Source: Allorhizobium pseudoryzae (GTDB lineage Bacteria; Pseudomonadota; Alphaproteobacteria; Rhizobiales; Rhizobiaceae). From it: a DNA stretch of 64,000 bases. Of the stretch, positions 20,388-31,496 are shown in pieces. The stretch is taken from NCBI RefSeq assembly GCF_011046245.1, contig NZ_CP049241.1:496001-560000 (forward strand). Direction: 5' to 3'. Made by a program: the position numbers and the translations under genes. The notes below the pieces were generated by a model that was not told the origin of the DNA, made no database searches, and saw only the letters and a program-made list of their open reading frames with translations. The stretch's first letter is position 1. Each line of letters starts with the position of its first letter.

Positions 20388-22910
20388 TCAGGCGGCGATG
20401 CCGTGGGCGACAGACCGTTGATCGATGCGGAACTGGTTCAGGAGCACGACCAGCTGGTCTGCTTCTTCCGCAAGCTGGCGACTGGATGCGCTGGTTTCCT
20501 CGACCATGGCGGCATTCTGCTGGGTCAACTGGTCCATCTGGCTGACGGCGCCGTTAACTTCCTGCAGGGCCGAAGCCTGGTCACGCGAGGACGAGGCGAT
20601 GCCTTCCACCTGCGACGAAATCCTCTGCACCTGCTCGCCGATCGTGGCGAGCGCGCTGCCGGTCTGCTGCACGAGACGCGAACCGCCGGCAACCTCTTCT
20701 GTGGAGGCGCTGATCAGCTGCTTGATCTCCTTGGCGGCACCGGCCGAACGCTGCGCCAGGTCACGCACTTCCTGAGCGACAACCGCAAAGCCCTTACCGG
20801 CATCTCCGGCGCGCGCTGCTTCCACGCCAGCATTCAAGGCCAGAAGGTTCGTCTGGAAGGCGATCGCATCGATGACTTCGGTGATCTGGCCGATCTTCTG
20901 CGAGGCTGCCTCAATGCGGTCCATGGCAGCAACGGCATCGCGCACGATCGAGATGGAGCCATCGGTCTGCTGACGGGTCTCCGCGACGATGGCATTTGCC
21001 TCGCGCGCCCGCTCGGCGGCGGAACGGACATTGGCGGTCACCTCGTTGACGGCCGCCGCGGTCTGCTCGAGCGAAGCGGCCTGTGTTTCCGTGCGGCGGG
21101 AGAGGTCGTCGGTGGAGGCCGACATCTGCCGGACATTGCCCTGGATGGCGACGACATTCTCCTGGATCTGGCCGATGGTATCCTGCAGGCGGTTGAGCGA
21201 GCGGTTGAAGTCCGACCGCAGTTGCTCAAGGCGACCGACGAAGGGCGTATCGATCGTGACGGAGACGTCGCCGTCTGCCAGACGTTCGAGACCGGCGGCA
21301 AGAGCGGTGACGGCAAACTGGATCTGCCGGTCGATCTCCTGCTTTTCCTGCTCGTTCTTCAGGCGCTCGGCTTCGGCTGCGGCGCGCTCCTGTTCGCTTG
21401 CCGCTTCGATCCGCACCTTGGCTTCCGCGTTTTCCTTGAAGATGCCGAGCGCGCGTGCCATGTCGCCGAGTTCGTCGCGGCGTGTCTCGCCCTCGATGCG
21501 GGTATCGAGTTCACCAGCTGCCAGGCGCCGCATGGTCGCGGCAATCTGCAGGATCGGACCCTTGAAGGTCATGATCAGACCGATGCCGGCGAAGACGGCC
21601 ACCAGGAAACCGATGGCCATGGCGGTGACGGAGATCTGGTTCGCCTTTTCGCGCTCGGCACCGGCCGCATCCCGCTGATGGGCTGCAAAGGTCGTCAGGT
21701 TCGTCCAGATCCGGTCGATTTCCTGAGCTGCGGCATTAAACGCGCTGAGGCGCTTGCGCGACAGGTCGAGCAGAGCCAGCGTATTGTCATCCACCGTCGT
21801 CACGAATGGCAGAATGGCGTTGGCACGCTTGCGCGCCTCCACCGGTACGCTTTTGTCGGACTGCATGGAGCCGGCCGCGATATCGACTGACATCAGGGCG
21901 CCCTGCAGATCGTTGAGGAGGCTATCCGTCGGCGTTGCCGTATAACGGACCGTCTTCAGTTCCAGGGCCTTGACCGCATCCATCAGAATGCGGGAGGCGT
22001 TCATGAACTGCGTCGCATCGGCAATCGGCTGGTCGAGCTTGCCGAAGGCTTCGGTCGCCTCGCGAGCCTTGGTGGTGGCAATGCCCTGCAGGCGGATGGA
22101 CGAGGGGCGCATCAGGTTGACGACACGTTCCGTGGAACCGATGGTGGCATCGTTGACCACACCGACGTCGATCTGCTGCTTCAGCTGCGCCAGGTTATCC
22201 TTCAACTGATCGCCCAGCAGGCGCTGATCCGTGGGAAGAGCAGTGGCAATATCCTTCACCGCGCTGGTCAGCGCAGCGAACTGACCGACCACCACATCCA
22301 TGCGCTCCTGCGGTGCCGTCTTGGAATTGAAATCCATAACGACCTTGGTGATGATGGCGGATCCCTTGGTCAGCTTTTCCGCATCCCGCAGAAGGTTCTT
22401 GGCTCGTCCCTCGTCTGCCGCAAGATCGTCACGGCTGACCGTCGCATACCCCATGATCTCCGCCTGGAGCTTCACAATCGCGCCAATCGCGGTGTCGATC
22501 CCCTCTCGGGTCGCGACCTCTTCCTGATAACGCGACCAAAGCTGATCGATCTGGCCGGAAATTGCCTTGGTGCCGGTGATGGCGGCGTCGATTTCCGCCT
22601 CTCCTTCACCGCTGTTTGCGCCGGCACGCACATTTTGCAGAAGCTCGCCCTGGGCCTTGACCTGCACCGTCAGCGCAGACCGTGTCGCCTCGTTCGTATT
22701 CTTCAGGAAGTCGGTCATCCCGGCATAGACGGACTTGAAGCCGCTCAGAGACTGGAGGACGGCGTTGGACATATCCATGCGGGTCTGCAGAAGACTGGAC
22801 GCATACATGCCAGAAAACCCGACCGCCGAAATACTGGCCAGGAACGGGACAATGAACGCGATAACCTTGGTCTGTATTCTAAATCGGGCCAACAGACGAT
22901 CGATGACCAT
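20388..22910 (-). CDS. methyl-accepting chemotaxis protein
   Basis: An 840-residue chemoreceptor: membrane helix about 14-40, a large periplasmic helical domain of about 385 residues, second helix about 427-450 ([18 protein letters not shown]), HAMP, then the signalling domain whose tip reads [19 protein letters not shown] (about 675-695). The long sensor suggests a helical bimodular type; the ligand is unknown. ATG 22910 has AGGAG 7 bases upstream; 51 further codons are open upstream to 23063 but are not receptor-like. The C-terminus lacks a clear CheR-docking pentapeptide. Confidence 0.92.
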   Translation of the reverse strand: MVIDRLLARFRIQTKVIAFIVPFLASISAVGFSGMYASSLLQTRMDMSNAVLQSLSGFKSVYAGMTDFLKNTNEATRSALTVQVKAQGELLQNVRAGANSGEGEAEIDAAITGTKAISGQIDQLWSRYQEEVATREGIDTAIGAIVKLQAEIMGYATVSRDDLAADEGRAKNLLRDAEKLTKGSAIITKVVMDFNSKTAPQERMDVVVGQFAALTSAVKDIATALPTDQRLLGDQLKDNLAQLKQQIDVGVVNDATIGSTERVVNLMRPSSIRLQGIATTKAREATEAFGKLDQPIADATQFMNASRILMDAVKALELKTVRYTATPTDSLLNDLQGALMSVDIAAGSMQSDKSVPVEARKRANAILPFVTTVDDNTLALLDLSRKRLSAFNAAAQEIDRIWTNLTTFAAHQRDAAGAEREKANQISVTAMAIGFLVAVFAGIGLIMTFKGPILQIAATMRRLAAGELDTRIEGETRRDELGDMARALGIFKENAEAKVRIEAASEQERAAAEAERLKNEQEKQEIDRQIQFAVTALAAGLERLADGDVSVTIDTPFVGRLEQLRSDFNRSLNRLQDTIGQIQENVVAIQGNVRQMSASTDDLSRRTETQAASLEQTAAAVNEVTANVRSAAERAREANAIVAETRQQTDGSISIVRDAVAAMDRIEAASQKIGQITEVIDAIAFQTNLLALNAGVEAARAGDAGKGFAVVAQEVRDLAQRSAGAAKEIKQLISASTEEVAGGSRLVQQTGSALATIGEQVQRISSQVEGIASSSRDQASALQEVNGAVSQMDQLTQQNAAMVEETSASSRQLAEEADQLVVLLNQFRIDQRSVAHGIAA

Positions 22911-23126
22911 CTCTATCTCCTGAAAATTCTTTATCGGCGAGCTACTAAAACTAGCCCCTCGAAATTGAGGATACTCTGTTGTGCCATGCACAAATGAATC
23001 AATGTTAAATGTGAGCAGACGCAATTTATTTGAACAATTGCGCATATTCTTATCTGTGCGCAAAGAGATCAGATCGCCGGCAGAACGCCGATCAATTGTG
23101 CCGGAACAAGACGGGAGCGAGCCGTC

Positions 23127-24308
23127 TCAGACGGACTCGCCGCAGACATGGCCGCAGGCCCAGGCCCACTGGAAATTATAGCCGCCGAGCCAGCCCGTCA
23201 CATCCAGGCATTCGCCAATGAAATAGAGCCCGGGCACCGCCTTTGCCTGCATGGTGCGGGAATCGATGGCATCGACATCGACGCCGCCCAGGGTAACCTC
23301 GGCGGTACGGTATCCTTCCGATCCAGCGGGCTTGACGACCCATTGCTGCACCGCAGCGGACAAAGAGGCAAGGATCCTGTCGCTCTGGTCGGCCATGTGT
23401 CCCGGCAGCCCCCTTTCCTCGGCAAAGAACTGCGCCAGTCGTCGCGGCAGGATCGCGCTCAGAGCCGTCTGGACCGCCTGACGGCCATTTTCCTGGCGCG
23501 CCTGCTTCAGCCGGGCCAGAAGATCGACATCCGGCTCGATCGCCAAGGTGATCGGATCGCCTTCCCGCCAGTAGGAAGAGATCTGCAGGATGGCCGGTCC
23601 GCTTACGCCGCGATGGGTAAACAGCAACGCCTCGCGGAACGCCGTCTTGCCGTGCCGGACTTCCGCTTCGACCGAAATGCCGGACAGAGGGCTGAGCTTT
23701 TCCAGCATCGCCGGTTCCAGCGTCAAGGGCACCAGCCCCGGCCGAGTCTCCGTCACCTTGAGGCCGAACTGCTCGGCGATGCGATAGGCAAGACCGGTGG
23801 CGCCCATCTTCGGGATCGATTTTCCGCCCGTGGCAACGACGAGGCTGTCTGCGTCCACCGGGCCGTTGTCGAGGTGGATGCGAAAGCCGCCTTCCGTCTT
23901 TTCCACGGCGCCGATCGGCTGCTGCAGCCAGAGGCTGACGCCCGCCGCCTGCATTTCCGACATCAGCATGCGGATGATATCCTTGGCGCTGTCATCGCAG
24001 AACAGCTGGCCAAGCGTCTTTTCGTGCCAGGGGATACGGTGCTTTTCGACGAGGCTCAGAAAATCCCGCGGCGTGTAACGGGCAAGCGCGGACTTGGCGA
24101 AATGCCGATTGCCGGAAATGTAATTGGCAGGACCGGCGTGGATGTTGGTGAAGTTGCACCGCCCGCCCCCGGAAATGCGGATCTTTTCGCCCGGCGCCTT
24201 GGCATGGTCGAGCACCAGCACGCTGCGCCCGCGCTGGCCGGCACGGATCGCACACATCATGCCGGCAGCTCCAGCACCCAGCACCACCACGTCAAACCTG
24301 CGCGTCAC
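23127..24308 (-). CDS. HI0933-family FAD-dependent oxidoreductase
   Basis: A 393-residue flavoprotein. The dinucleotide-binding start VVVLGAGAAGMMCAIRAG and the GEKIRISGGGRCNFTN segment (about 41-56) define the BaiN/HI0933 group, and the end FIGECLDVTGWLGGYNFQWA binds FAD. No substrate is established for most members. It diverges from puuA with 127 bases between starts. Confidence 0.85.
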   Translation of the reverse strand: MTRRFDVVVLGAGAAGMMCAIRAGQRGRSVLVLDHAKAPGEKIRISGGGRCNFTNIHAGPANYISGNRHFAKSALARYTPRDFLSLVEKHRIPWHEKTLGQLFCDDSAKDIIRMLMSEMQAAGVSLWLQQPIGAVEKTEGGFRIHLDNGPVDADSLVVATGGKSIPKMGATGLAYRIAEQFGLKVTETRPGLVPLTLEPAMLEKLSPLSGISVEAEVRHGKTAFREALLFTHRGVSGPAILQISSYWREGDPITLAIEPDVDLLARLKQARQENGRQAVQTALSAILPRRLAQFFAEERGLPGHMADQSDRILASLSAAVQQWVVKPAGSEGYRTAEVTLGGVDVDAIDSRTMQAKAVPGLYFIGECLDVTGWLGGYNFQWAWACGHVCGESV

Positions 24309-24435
24309 GATCGATCCATCCCGTCCATTTATGCCCTTCCTGTTTGCGATCGGGGCGACAAAGTCAATGCGCCCGGCTGGCCAATTGTCCTGTTCCGACT
24401 ATGATGCGGATAACGTCAACAACAGCCGGTGCCTC

Positions 24436-25875
24436 ATGCCGCCCAAGAAAAAGTCGACCGCCCGTGCCTCTGCAAACGCGCCCAAGCCCGCAGCGGCACA
24501 GCCATCCCTGACATCGCTTCGCGGCGTGGCAAACTGGCGAGAGGCGGCCTCCTGGCTCAAGGCCCGCGGCATTGAGGATGTCGAATGCATCACGCCGGAT
24601 CTGGCCGGTGTTCCGCGCGGCAAGATGATGCCGACCTCGAAATTCACCTCCAACACGTCGCTGGCCCTGCCGTCTGCGCTCTACCGCCACACGATTTCCG
24701 GCGACTATCCGGACGAGACGGCGAACTTCCGTTACGAACCGCGCGACAGCGACCTGAAGCTAGTGCCCGACCTCTCCACCCTTTCCGTCGTGCCGTGGGA
24801 GAGCGACCCGACGGCGCAGGTGATCTGCGACGTGGTGGGCACGACCGGCGAAGAGGTGCCCTATACGCCGCGCAACGTGCTGAAGAACGTCATGCGGCTT
24901 TACGACGAACAAGGCTGGAAGCCGGTTGTTGCGCCGGAAATCGAGTTCTATCTCGTCGCGATCAACGAAGACCCGGATTACCCCTTACATCCGCCGAAAG
25001 GACGTTCCGGCCGGTCGATCGTCGGCGGCCAGGGCTATTCCATCGCCGGCATCAACGAGTTCGACGAGTTGATCGACGACATCTACCATTTCTCCGAAAA
25101 GCAGGGCCTGGAGATCGATACGCTGATCCACGAGGAAGGCCCGGCGCAGCTTGAAATCAACCTGCGGCACGGCAATCCGATCCAGCTGGCCGATCAGGTC
25201 TTCCTGTTCAAGCGCACGATCCGCGAGGCGGCGCTGAAGCACGGCATCTATGCCACCTTCATGGCAAAGCCCATGCAGGGCCAGCCGGGGTCCGCCATGC
25301 ACATCCACCAGTCGGTGGTGGATGCCAAGACCGGCAAGAACATCTTTTCCAATCCGGACGGTTCACCCTCGCGCGCCTTCTTCCACTTCATCGGCGGCAT
25401 GCAGAAATACGTGCCGAGTTCGCTGGTCATGCTGGCGCCGTACGTCAATTCCTACCGTCGCCTGACGCCGGACATGGCCTGCCCGGTCAACAATGCCTGG
25501 GGTTACGACAACCGCACCACGGCGTTCCGCGTGCCGATTTCCGACGCGGCAGCCAGACGTGTCGAAAACCGCCTGCCGAGTTCGGATGCGAACCCTTATC
25601 TCGCACTCGCCGCCTCGCTCGCCTGCGGCTGGCTCGGCATCATGAAGGAAATCGAACCGACCGAGCCGACCTATGATACGGCGAATGAAGGCTCGATCGA
25701 TCTTCCCCGCGGACTTCTGGAGGCAGTCGCCCTTCTCGAGGACGAACCGGCATTCGAAGAGGTCTTCGGCAAGGAGTTCATCGGGCTTTATGCCGGCGTC
25801 AAACGCGGCGAGTTCGAGACCTTCATGCAGGTGATCAGTCCCTGGGAGCGTGAATTCCTGCTCCTCAACGTGTAA
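24436..25875 (+). CDS. puuA: glutamine synthetase-type gamma-glutamylputrescine synthetase
   Basis: A 479-residue GS-family ligase. By family and context it joins glutamate to putrescine, the first step of the Puu pathway. GS landmarks include EIEFYLV, GPAQLEINLRHG, TFMAKPM with GSAMHIHQS, and the NRTTAFRVP Arg segment. A Lys/Ala-rich tail of about 35 residues precedes the GS fold, and no clear ribosome site marks ATG 24436, so the start could be slightly downstream. It is 10 bases before puuB. Other GS-like ligases acting on ethanolamine or other amines are possible. Confidence 0.8.
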   Translation: MPPKKKSTARASANAPKPAAAQPSLTSLRGVANWREAASWLKARGIEDVECITPDLAGVPRGKMMPTSKFTSNTSLALPSALYRHTISGDYPDETANFRYEPRDSDLKLVPDLSTLSVVPWESDPTAQVICDVVGTTGEEVPYTPRNVLKNVMRLYDEQGWKPVVAPEIEFYLVAINEDPDYPLHPPKGRSGRSIVGGQGYSIAGINEFDELIDDIYHFSEKQGLEIDTLIHEEGPAQLEINLRHGNPIQLADQVFLFKRTIREAALKHGIYATFMAKPMQGQPGSAMHIHQSVVDAKTGKNIFSNPDGSPSRAFFHFIGGMQKYVPSSLVMLAPYVNSYRRLTPDMACPVNNAWGYDNRTTAFRVPISDAAARRVENRLPSSDANPYLALAASLACGWLGIMKEIEPTEPTYDTANEGSIDLPRGLLEAVALLEDEPAFEEVFGKEFIGLYAGVKRGEFETFMQVISPWEREFLLLNV

Positions 25876-25885
25876 GGTGGCCTCC

Positions 25886-27172
25886 ATGACCTGGCAGAGC
25901 CCCATCGCGCCCGGCCTCTCCTGGTATCAGGACAGCGTTCCGGAACGCCCGACCTATGAACCACTCGATGGCTCGATCACGGTGGATGTCGCCATCATCG
26001 GCGGCGGCTTCACCGGACTGCAGGCGGCCTATAATCTGGCACAGCGCGGGGTATCGACCGTGCTGATCGAGGCAAGCCGTTTCGGCGACGGAGCGTCTGG
26101 CCGCAATGGTGGGCAGCTTGGCTCAGGGCAGCGCGCCTGGCCGGACGAACTGGAGCCGGAACTGGGCTATGAGCGGTCACGCGCGCTGTTCGACATGGCG
26201 GAAAATGCCAAGCGCTACCTTCTCGACTTCTGCGACACCCACGGCATCGACATGGACTACCTGCCGGGCCAGATGAACGTGGCGCACAAGCCCGGCCATG
26301 CGGACGACTACCGCCGGATCGCCGATCTTCTGGCCAGCCGCTACGACTATCCGCATGTCTCCTTCATGGACCGCGCCGAAACGTCCGAGCGGCTGGGTTC
26401 CACGCGCTACCATTGCGGCGTGCGCGATGCCGGCACCGGGCATATCCACCCGCTGAAGCTGTTGATCGGGCTCGCGCGGGTGGCAGCGCAGGCGGGTGCG
26501 CGGATCTGCGAGATGACGCCGGCCAAGGGCCTGACGCAGGCGGGTGGAAAGACGCTGATCGAGACGCCGCGCGGCACCATCACCGCCGATCGTGTGCTGC
26601 TGGCCACCAATGCCTATATCGGCACTCTCGAACAGGAGACGGCGTCGCACGTGATGCCGATCCGCTCCTTCATCGGCGCCACCGTGCCGCTGGACCGGTT
26701 TCCGGAGATCCTGCCCGGCTCGGAGGCGGTGGCGGATTCGCGCTTCGTCGTGCGCTATTTCCGCAAGAGCCGCGACGGGCGGCTGCTGTTCGGGGGCCGC
26801 GAGGCCTATACCGCCGACAGTCCGCGCGACATGTCGAAACACATCCGCCGGCAGATCGCCGAAATCTATCCGGCGCTGAAGAACATCGAAATCACCCATG
26901 CCTGGGGCGGTTCGGTGGGTATCACCCTGCCGCGCAAGCCCTTCGTGCGCGAGGTGATGCCGGGCGTCACCTCGATTGCCGGTTATTCCGGCCATGGCGT
27001 GATGCTGTCCAACTATTCCGGCAAGATGTATGCGGATCTCATCGCCGGCAATGCCAGCGAACTCGATCTCTTCAAGGAGATGAAGATACCGCCTTTTCCG
27101 GGCGGTGCCCGTTTCAGAAGCCCGCTGCTGTTCCTTGCGCTGACATGGTATGCGCTGCGCGACCGCTTCTGA
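25886..27172 (+). CDS. puuB: gamma-glutamylputrescine oxidase-type FAD oxidoreductase
   Basis: A 428-residue DadA-type flavoprotein with the FAD fold VDVAIIGGGFTGLQAAYNLA at about 30-49 and the DGASGRNGGQL segment after it. Its role is inferred as oxidising gamma-glutamylputrescine to the aldehyde, from family and from its position after puuA. AAGGTGG is 5 bases before ATG 25886. The later Puu enzymes (PuuC, PuuD) are not in the window. Confidence 0.82.
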   Translation: MTWQSPIAPGLSWYQDSVPERPTYEPLDGSITVDVAIIGGGFTGLQAAYNLAQRGVSTVLIEASRFGDGASGRNGGQLGSGQRAWPDELEPELGYERSRALFDMAENAKRYLLDFCDTHGIDMDYLPGQMNVAHKPGHADDYRRIADLLASRYDYPHVSFMDRAETSERLGSTRYHCGVRDAGTGHIHPLKLLIGLARVAAQAGARICEMTPAKGLTQAGGKTLIETPRGTITADRVLLATNAYIGTLEQETASHVMPIRSFIGATVPLDRFPEILPGSEAVADSRFVVRYFRKSRDGRLLFGGREAYTADSPRDMSKHIRRQIAEIYPALKNIEITHAWGGSVGITLPRKPFVREVMPGVTSIAGYSGHGVMLSNYSGKMYADLIAGNASELDLFKEMKIPPFPGGARFRSPLLFLALTWYALRDRF

Positions 27173-27188
27173 CACGGATTTGAAAGAT

Positions 27189-27215
27189 CGGCCCATCGTC
27201 GGGGCTGGCTTTTTT
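27189..27215 (+). terminator. probable terminator of puuAB
   Basis: CGGCCC and GGGCTG form a short stem (one G-U) with a seven-base loop, followed by GC and TTTTTT. It lies 16 bases after the puuB stop and 52 before zwf. Confidence 0.55.
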
Positions 27216-27267
27216 AAATCGATTAGATTATGTAGACCTCAACCTCGGAACTTCGAAAGAGCAAGGC

Positions 27268-28740
27268 ATGAGCAGCCAGATCATCCCCGTGGAACCCTTC
27301 GATTACGTCGTCTTCGGCGGCACCGGCGACCTTGCGGAACGCAAGCTTCTTCCGGCGCTTTACCACCGGCAGATCGAGGGGCAGTTCACCGAGCCGACCC
27401 GCATCATCGGCGCCTCGCGCAGTGCGCTGAGCCATGAGGATTTCCGCAAATTTGCCGACGAGGCGCTGAAGAAGCATCTGAAGGACGGCGAATATTCCGA
27501 GGAGGAGGTGGCCAAGTTCCTCGCCCGCCTGTTCTACGTCTCGGTGGATGCCAAATCCGACGGCGGCTGGGATACGCTGAAGAAGCTGCTGGACGAAGGC
27601 AAGGAACGCGTGCGCGCCTTCTATCTTGCCGTCTCGCCCGCCATCTTCGGCGCGATCTCGGAAAAGATCCGCGACCACAAGCTGATCACCAAATCCACCC
27701 GCATCGTGGTGGAAAAGCCGATCGGCCGCGACCTCTCCTCCGCGCTCGATCTCAACGACACGATCGGTAAGGTGTTCAAGGAAGAACAAATCTTCCGTAT
27801 CGACCACTATCTCGGCAAGGAGACGGTGCAGAACCTGATGGCGCTGCGGTTTGCCAATGCGCTCTATGAGCCGCTGTGGAATGCGCAGTATATCGACCAT
27901 GTGCAGATCACGGTCGCTGAATCCGTCGGCCTCGAAGGGCGCGCCGGATACTACGACACGGCCGGCGCCCTGCGCGACATGGTGCAGAACCATATCCTGC
28001 AGTTGCTTTGCCTTGTCGCCATGGAAGTGCCGTCGTCGATGGATTCCGAAGCGGTGCGCGATGAAAAGCTGAAGGTGCTGCGGGCCTTGCGGCCGATCAC
28101 CGACGCCAATGTCGAGCAAATGACGGTGCGTGGCCAGTACCGCGCCGGTGCTTCGGCGGGTGGCCCGGTCAAGGGCTATCTCGAAGAGCTGGAAGGCGGC
28201 GTGTCGAACACCGAAACCTTCGTGGCGATCAAGGCCGAGATCAACAACTGGCGCTGGGCCGGCGTTCCCTTCTACATCCGCACCGGCAAGCGGCTGACCG
28301 GTCGCATGTCGGAGATCGTCATCACCTTCAAGCCGATCCCGCACAATATATTCGAGCCGGCGGCCGGCCGTATTTCCGCCAACCAGCTGATCATCCGCCT
28401 GCAGCCGGATGAAGGCGTGAAGCAGTCTCTGATGATCAAGGACCCCGGTCCGGGCGGCATGCGCCTGCGCAATGTCTCGCTCGACATGAGCTTTGCCGCC
28501 GCCTTCAACGTGCGCAATCCGGATGCCTATGAGCGCCTGCTGATGGACGTGATCCGCTCCAACCAGACCCTGTTCATGCGCCGCGACGAAGTGGAAGCGG
28601 CATGGAAGTGGGTCGACCCGATTCTGAAGGGCTGGGAACTGACCGGGCAGCTGGCGCAGGGTTATACCGCCGGCACCTGGGGACCGAGCCAGGCCATCGC
28701 GCTGATCGAGCGCGACGGCCGCACCTGGCATGAGGGCTGA
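27268..28740 (+). CDS. zwf: glucose-6-phosphate 1-dehydrogenase
   Basis: A 490-residue enzyme that oxidises glucose 6-phosphate to 6-phosphogluconolactone with NADP. The nucleotide-binding loop GGTGDLAERKL is at about 12-22, and the active-site motif RIDHYLGKE is at about 177-185. First gene of zwf-pgl-edd; pgl starts 5 bases after its stop. Together they feed the Entner-Doudoroff route usual in rhizobia. Confidence 0.97.
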   Translation: MSSQIIPVEPFDYVVFGGTGDLAERKLLPALYHRQIEGQFTEPTRIIGASRSALSHEDFRKFADEALKKHLKDGEYSEEEVAKFLARLFYVSVDAKSDGGWDTLKKLLDEGKERVRAFYLAVSPAIFGAISEKIRDHKLITKSTRIVVEKPIGRDLSSALDLNDTIGKVFKEEQIFRIDHYLGKETVQNLMALRFANALYEPLWNAQYIDHVQITVAESVGLEGRAGYYDTAGALRDMVQNHILQLLCLVAMEVPSSMDSEAVRDEKLKVLRALRPITDANVEQMTVRGQYRAGASAGGPVKGYLEELEGGVSNTETFVAIKAEINNWRWAGVPFYIRTGKRLTGRMSEIVITFKPIPHNIFEPAAGRISANQLIIRLQPDEGVKQSLMIKDPGPGGMRLRNVSLDMSFAAAFNVRNPDAYERLLMDVIRSNQTLFMRRDEVEAAWKWVDPILKGWELTGQLAQGYTAGTWGPSQAIALIERDGRTWHEG

Positions 28741-28745
28741 CGGGC

Positions 28746-29444
28746 ATGGCATTCACCTTCCATAACTTCGGCAGTGCGGAATCGCTTGCGGCGCAGCTTT
28801 CCAGCGATGTTGCCGCCCACCTCAAGCAGGCGATTGCCGAACGCGGGTCCGCCTCGATCGCCGTCTCGGGCGGCTCGACGCCAAAACGCTTCTTCGAGGT
28901 GCTGTCGACGCAGGACCTCGCCTGGGACAAGGTGACGATCACGCTGGTGGACGAGCGTTTCGTGCCCGCCGACAATCCGCGCTCCAACCATCTGCTGGTC
29001 GCGACGCATCTTTTGCAGAACAAGGCGGCCAGCGCGATCTTCCAGCCGCTCTTCCAGGATGTGGCCTCTGCGCTTCAGGCGGCGGCGATTGCGACGGAAA
29101 AGACCGAAGACATCGGCAATCCCTTCGATGTGGCGATCCTCGGCGTGGGAACGGACGGGCACACCGCCTCGTTCTTCCCAGGCGGCAATCATCTGGCCCG
29201 CGCGATCGCCGAGGATGCGCCGCGCGGCGTGATGACGATGATGGCGGACGGCGCCGGCGAGGAACGCCTGACCTTCACCTTTCCGAGCCTGGCCGATGCG
29301 CGCTTTCTGGTGCTGCATATCGAAGGCGAAGCGAAGAGAAACGTTCTCGACCAGGCCAAGGCCGGCACCGACGAGATGGAGATGCCCATCCGCGCCGTGC
29401 TGAACCGAGCGCCCTCGCCGGTCGAGATCTACTGGGCGCCTTGA
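28746..29444 (+). CDS. pgl: 6-phosphogluconolactonase
   Basis: A 232-residue DevB-type lactonase that hydrolyses the zwf product. Recognised by SIAVSGGSTPKRFFEVL, VDERFVP and GVGTDGHTASFFPG. Immediately follows zwf in the same operon. Confidence 0.95.
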   Translation: MAFTFHNFGSAESLAAQLSSDVAAHLKQAIAERGSASIAVSGGSTPKRFFEVLSTQDLAWDKVTITLVDERFVPADNPRSNHLLVATHLLQNKAASAIFQPLFQDVASALQAAAIATEKTEDIGNPFDVAILGVGTDGHTASFFPGGNHLARAIAEDAPRGVMTMMADGAGEERLTFTFPSLADARFLVLHIEGEAKRNVLDQAKAGTDEMEMPIRAVLNRAPSPVEIYWAP

Positions 29445-29510
29445 TCCCACAAAGACGGCGCCCGTGACGCAGGCCGCAACAGGCGGCAACCGAGGAAACA
29501 GATGACCAGG

Positions 29511-29534
29511 CGCGGCGGCCTCCCAACCGCCGCG
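29511..29534 (+). other. GC-rich hairpin in the pgl-edd leader
   Basis: CGCGGCGG and CCGCCGCG form a perfect 8-bp stem with an 8-base loop, 12 bases upstream of the edd ribosome binding site. There is no T-tract. It may affect edd translation or mRNA processing inside the operon. Confidence 0.4.
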
Positions 29535-29556
29535 GACCTTGCCCATGGAGGATGAG

Positions 29557-31377
29557 ATGGCTGCCCATTCGAGCATAGACGCAATCACCCGGCGCATCGT
29601 GGAACGATCGAAACCGCATCGCGAGGCCTATCTGGACCGCGTGCAGCGCGCGGTTGCCAAGGGCGTGCATCGCTCGACGCTGTCCTGCGGCAACCTGGCG
29701 CATGGCTTTGCCGTCTGTTCCCCCGCCGAGAAGGCCGCGCTCGCCGGAGACGTGGTGCCCAATCTCGGCATCATCACCGCCTATAACGACATGCTTTCGG
29801 CGCACCAGCCGTACGAAACCTTCCCGCAGATCATTCGTGATGCGGCGCGCGAGGCAGGCGGCGTCGCCCAGGTGGCGGGCGGGGTGCCCGCCATGTGCGA
29901 TGGCGTGACCCAGGGCCAGCCGGGCATGGAATTGTCGCTCTTCTCGCGCGATGCGATTGCCATGGCGGCCGGCATCGGCCTGTCCCACAACATGTTCGAT
30001 GCCGCCGTCTATCTCGGCATCTGCGACAAGATCGTTCCGGGCCTGGTGATCGCGGCGCTGACTTTCGGCCACCTGCCGGCCGTCTTCATTCCGGCGGGCC
30101 CGATGACCTCCGGCCTGCCGAATGACGAGAAGTCACGCATCCGCCAGCTCTATGCGGAAGGCAAGGTCGGCCGCGCCGAACTGCTGGAAGCCGAATCCAA
30201 ATCCTATCACGGCCCCGGCACCTGCACCTTCTACGGCACGGCCAATTCCAACCAGATGCTGATGGAGATCATGGGCTTCCACATGCCGGGCGCCTCCTTC
30301 GTCAATCCCGGCACGCCGCTGCGCGAGGCGCTGACCAGGGAAGCCGCCAAGCGGGCGCTCGCCATCACCGCGCTCGGCAACGAGTTCACCCCGGCCGGCG
30401 AGATGATCGATGAACGCTCCATCGTCAACGGCGTCGTCGGCCTGCATGCCACCGGTGGCTCGACGAACCACACGCTGCATCTCGTCGCCATGGCGCGCGC
30501 GGCCGGCATCCATCTGACCTGGCAGGATATTTCCGAGCTGTCGGATGTCGTGCCGCTGCTCGCCCGCGTCTATCCGAACGGTCTTGCCGACGTGAACCAT
30601 TTCCACGCCGCTGGCGGCATGGGCTTCCTCATCAAGCAGCTGTTGAAGACCGGCCTGCTGCATGACGACGTGCGCACCGTCTTCGGCCAGGGCCTTGCCG
30701 CTTATACCGTCGAGGCGCGGCTCGATGACAATGGCATGGTGATGCGTGAACAGAGCCCAGAAGAGAGCGGCGATGCGAAGGTGCTGACGCGCATCGAAAA
30801 CCCCTTCCAGTCGAATGGCGGCCTGAAGATGCTGACCGGCAATTTCGGCAAGGGCGTCATCAAGATCTCGGCCGTGAAGCCGGAACGCCATGTCATTGAG
30901 GCACCGGCGATCGTCTTCCACGACCAGCAGGAACTGCAGGACGCCTTCAAGAAGGGCGAACTCAACAAGGATTTCGTCGCCGTGGTGCGCTTCCAGGGCC
31001 CGAAGGCGAACGGCATGCCGGAACTGCATCGCCTCACCCCGCCGCTTGGCGTGCTGCAGGACCGCGGCTTCAAGGTGGCACTCGTCACCGACGGCCGCAT
31101 GTCGGGTGCCTCCGGCAAGGTGCCGGCGGCGATCCACGTCACACCGGAAGCCTCGGACGGCGGCCCGATCGCCAAGATCAAGGACGGCGACATGATCCGC
31201 CTCGACGCCGTCAACGGCACGCTGGAGGTGCTGGTGGACGCGGCTGAGTTTGCCTCGCGCCCCTTGGCCGAAGCCAATCTGGACGACAACGAATTCGGCA
31301 TGGGCCGCGAACTTTTCGCCCCCTTCCGCCGCAATGTCGGCCCAGCCGATTCCGGCGCGAGCGTGTTTTTCGGATAA
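29557..31377 (+). CDS. edd: phosphogluconate dehydratase
   Basis: A 606-residue IlvD/Edd-family dehydratase that makes 2-keto-3-deoxy-6-phosphogluconate. Cys residues that bind the iron-sulfur cluster appear in [15 protein letters not shown] and ICDKIVPG and in the later [16 protein letters not shown] 29557 has GGAGGA 5 bases upstream; upstream in-frame codons at 29539 are not needed. The aldolase gene eda is not adjacent. Confidence 0.96.
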   Translation: MAAHSSIDAITRRIVERSKPHREAYLDRVQRAVAKGVHRSTLSCGNLAHGFAVCSPAEKAALAGDVVPNLGIITAYNDMLSAHQPYETFPQIIRDAAREAGGVAQVAGGVPAMCDGVTQGQPGMELSLFSRDAIAMAAGIGLSHNMFDAAVYLGICDKIVPGLVIAALTFGHLPAVFIPAGPMTSGLPNDEKSRIRQLYAEGKVGRAELLEAESKSYHGPGTCTFYGTANSNQMLMEIMGFHMPGASFVNPGTPLREALTREAAKRALAITALGNEFTPAGEMIDERSIVNGVVGLHATGGSTNHTLHLVAMARAAGIHLTWQDISELSDVVPLLARVYPNGLADVNHFHAAGGMGFLIKQLLKTGLLHDDVRTVFGQGLAAYTVEARLDDNGMVMREQSPEESGDAKVLTRIENPFQSNGGLKMLTGNFGKGVIKISAVKPERHVIEAPAIVFHDQQELQDAFKKGELNKDFVAVVRFQGPKANGMPELHRLTPPLGVLQDRGFKVALVTDGRMSGASGKVPAAIHVTPEASDGGPIAKIKDGDMIRLDAVNGTLEVLVDAAEFASRPLAEANLDDNEFGMGRELFAPFRRNVGPADSGASVFFG

Positions 31378-31401
31378 GCGAAAGCACGCGGTGCAATCGA
31401 T

Positions 31402-31421
31402 GGGGCGGCGACCGCCGCCCC
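31402..31421 (+). other. GC-rich hairpin after edd
   Basis: GGGGCGGC and GCCGCCCC pair perfectly around GACC, 24 bases after the edd stop. There is no T-run; it could stabilise the 3' end of the zwf-pgl-edd mRNA. Confidence 0.4.
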
Positions 31422-31496
31422 GGCAGGCAACACGTCACAGCCGTGTAGCACAGCATTGCTAGGCCAAGGCCGTTTTCACAGAGGGGAATTGCCCAG

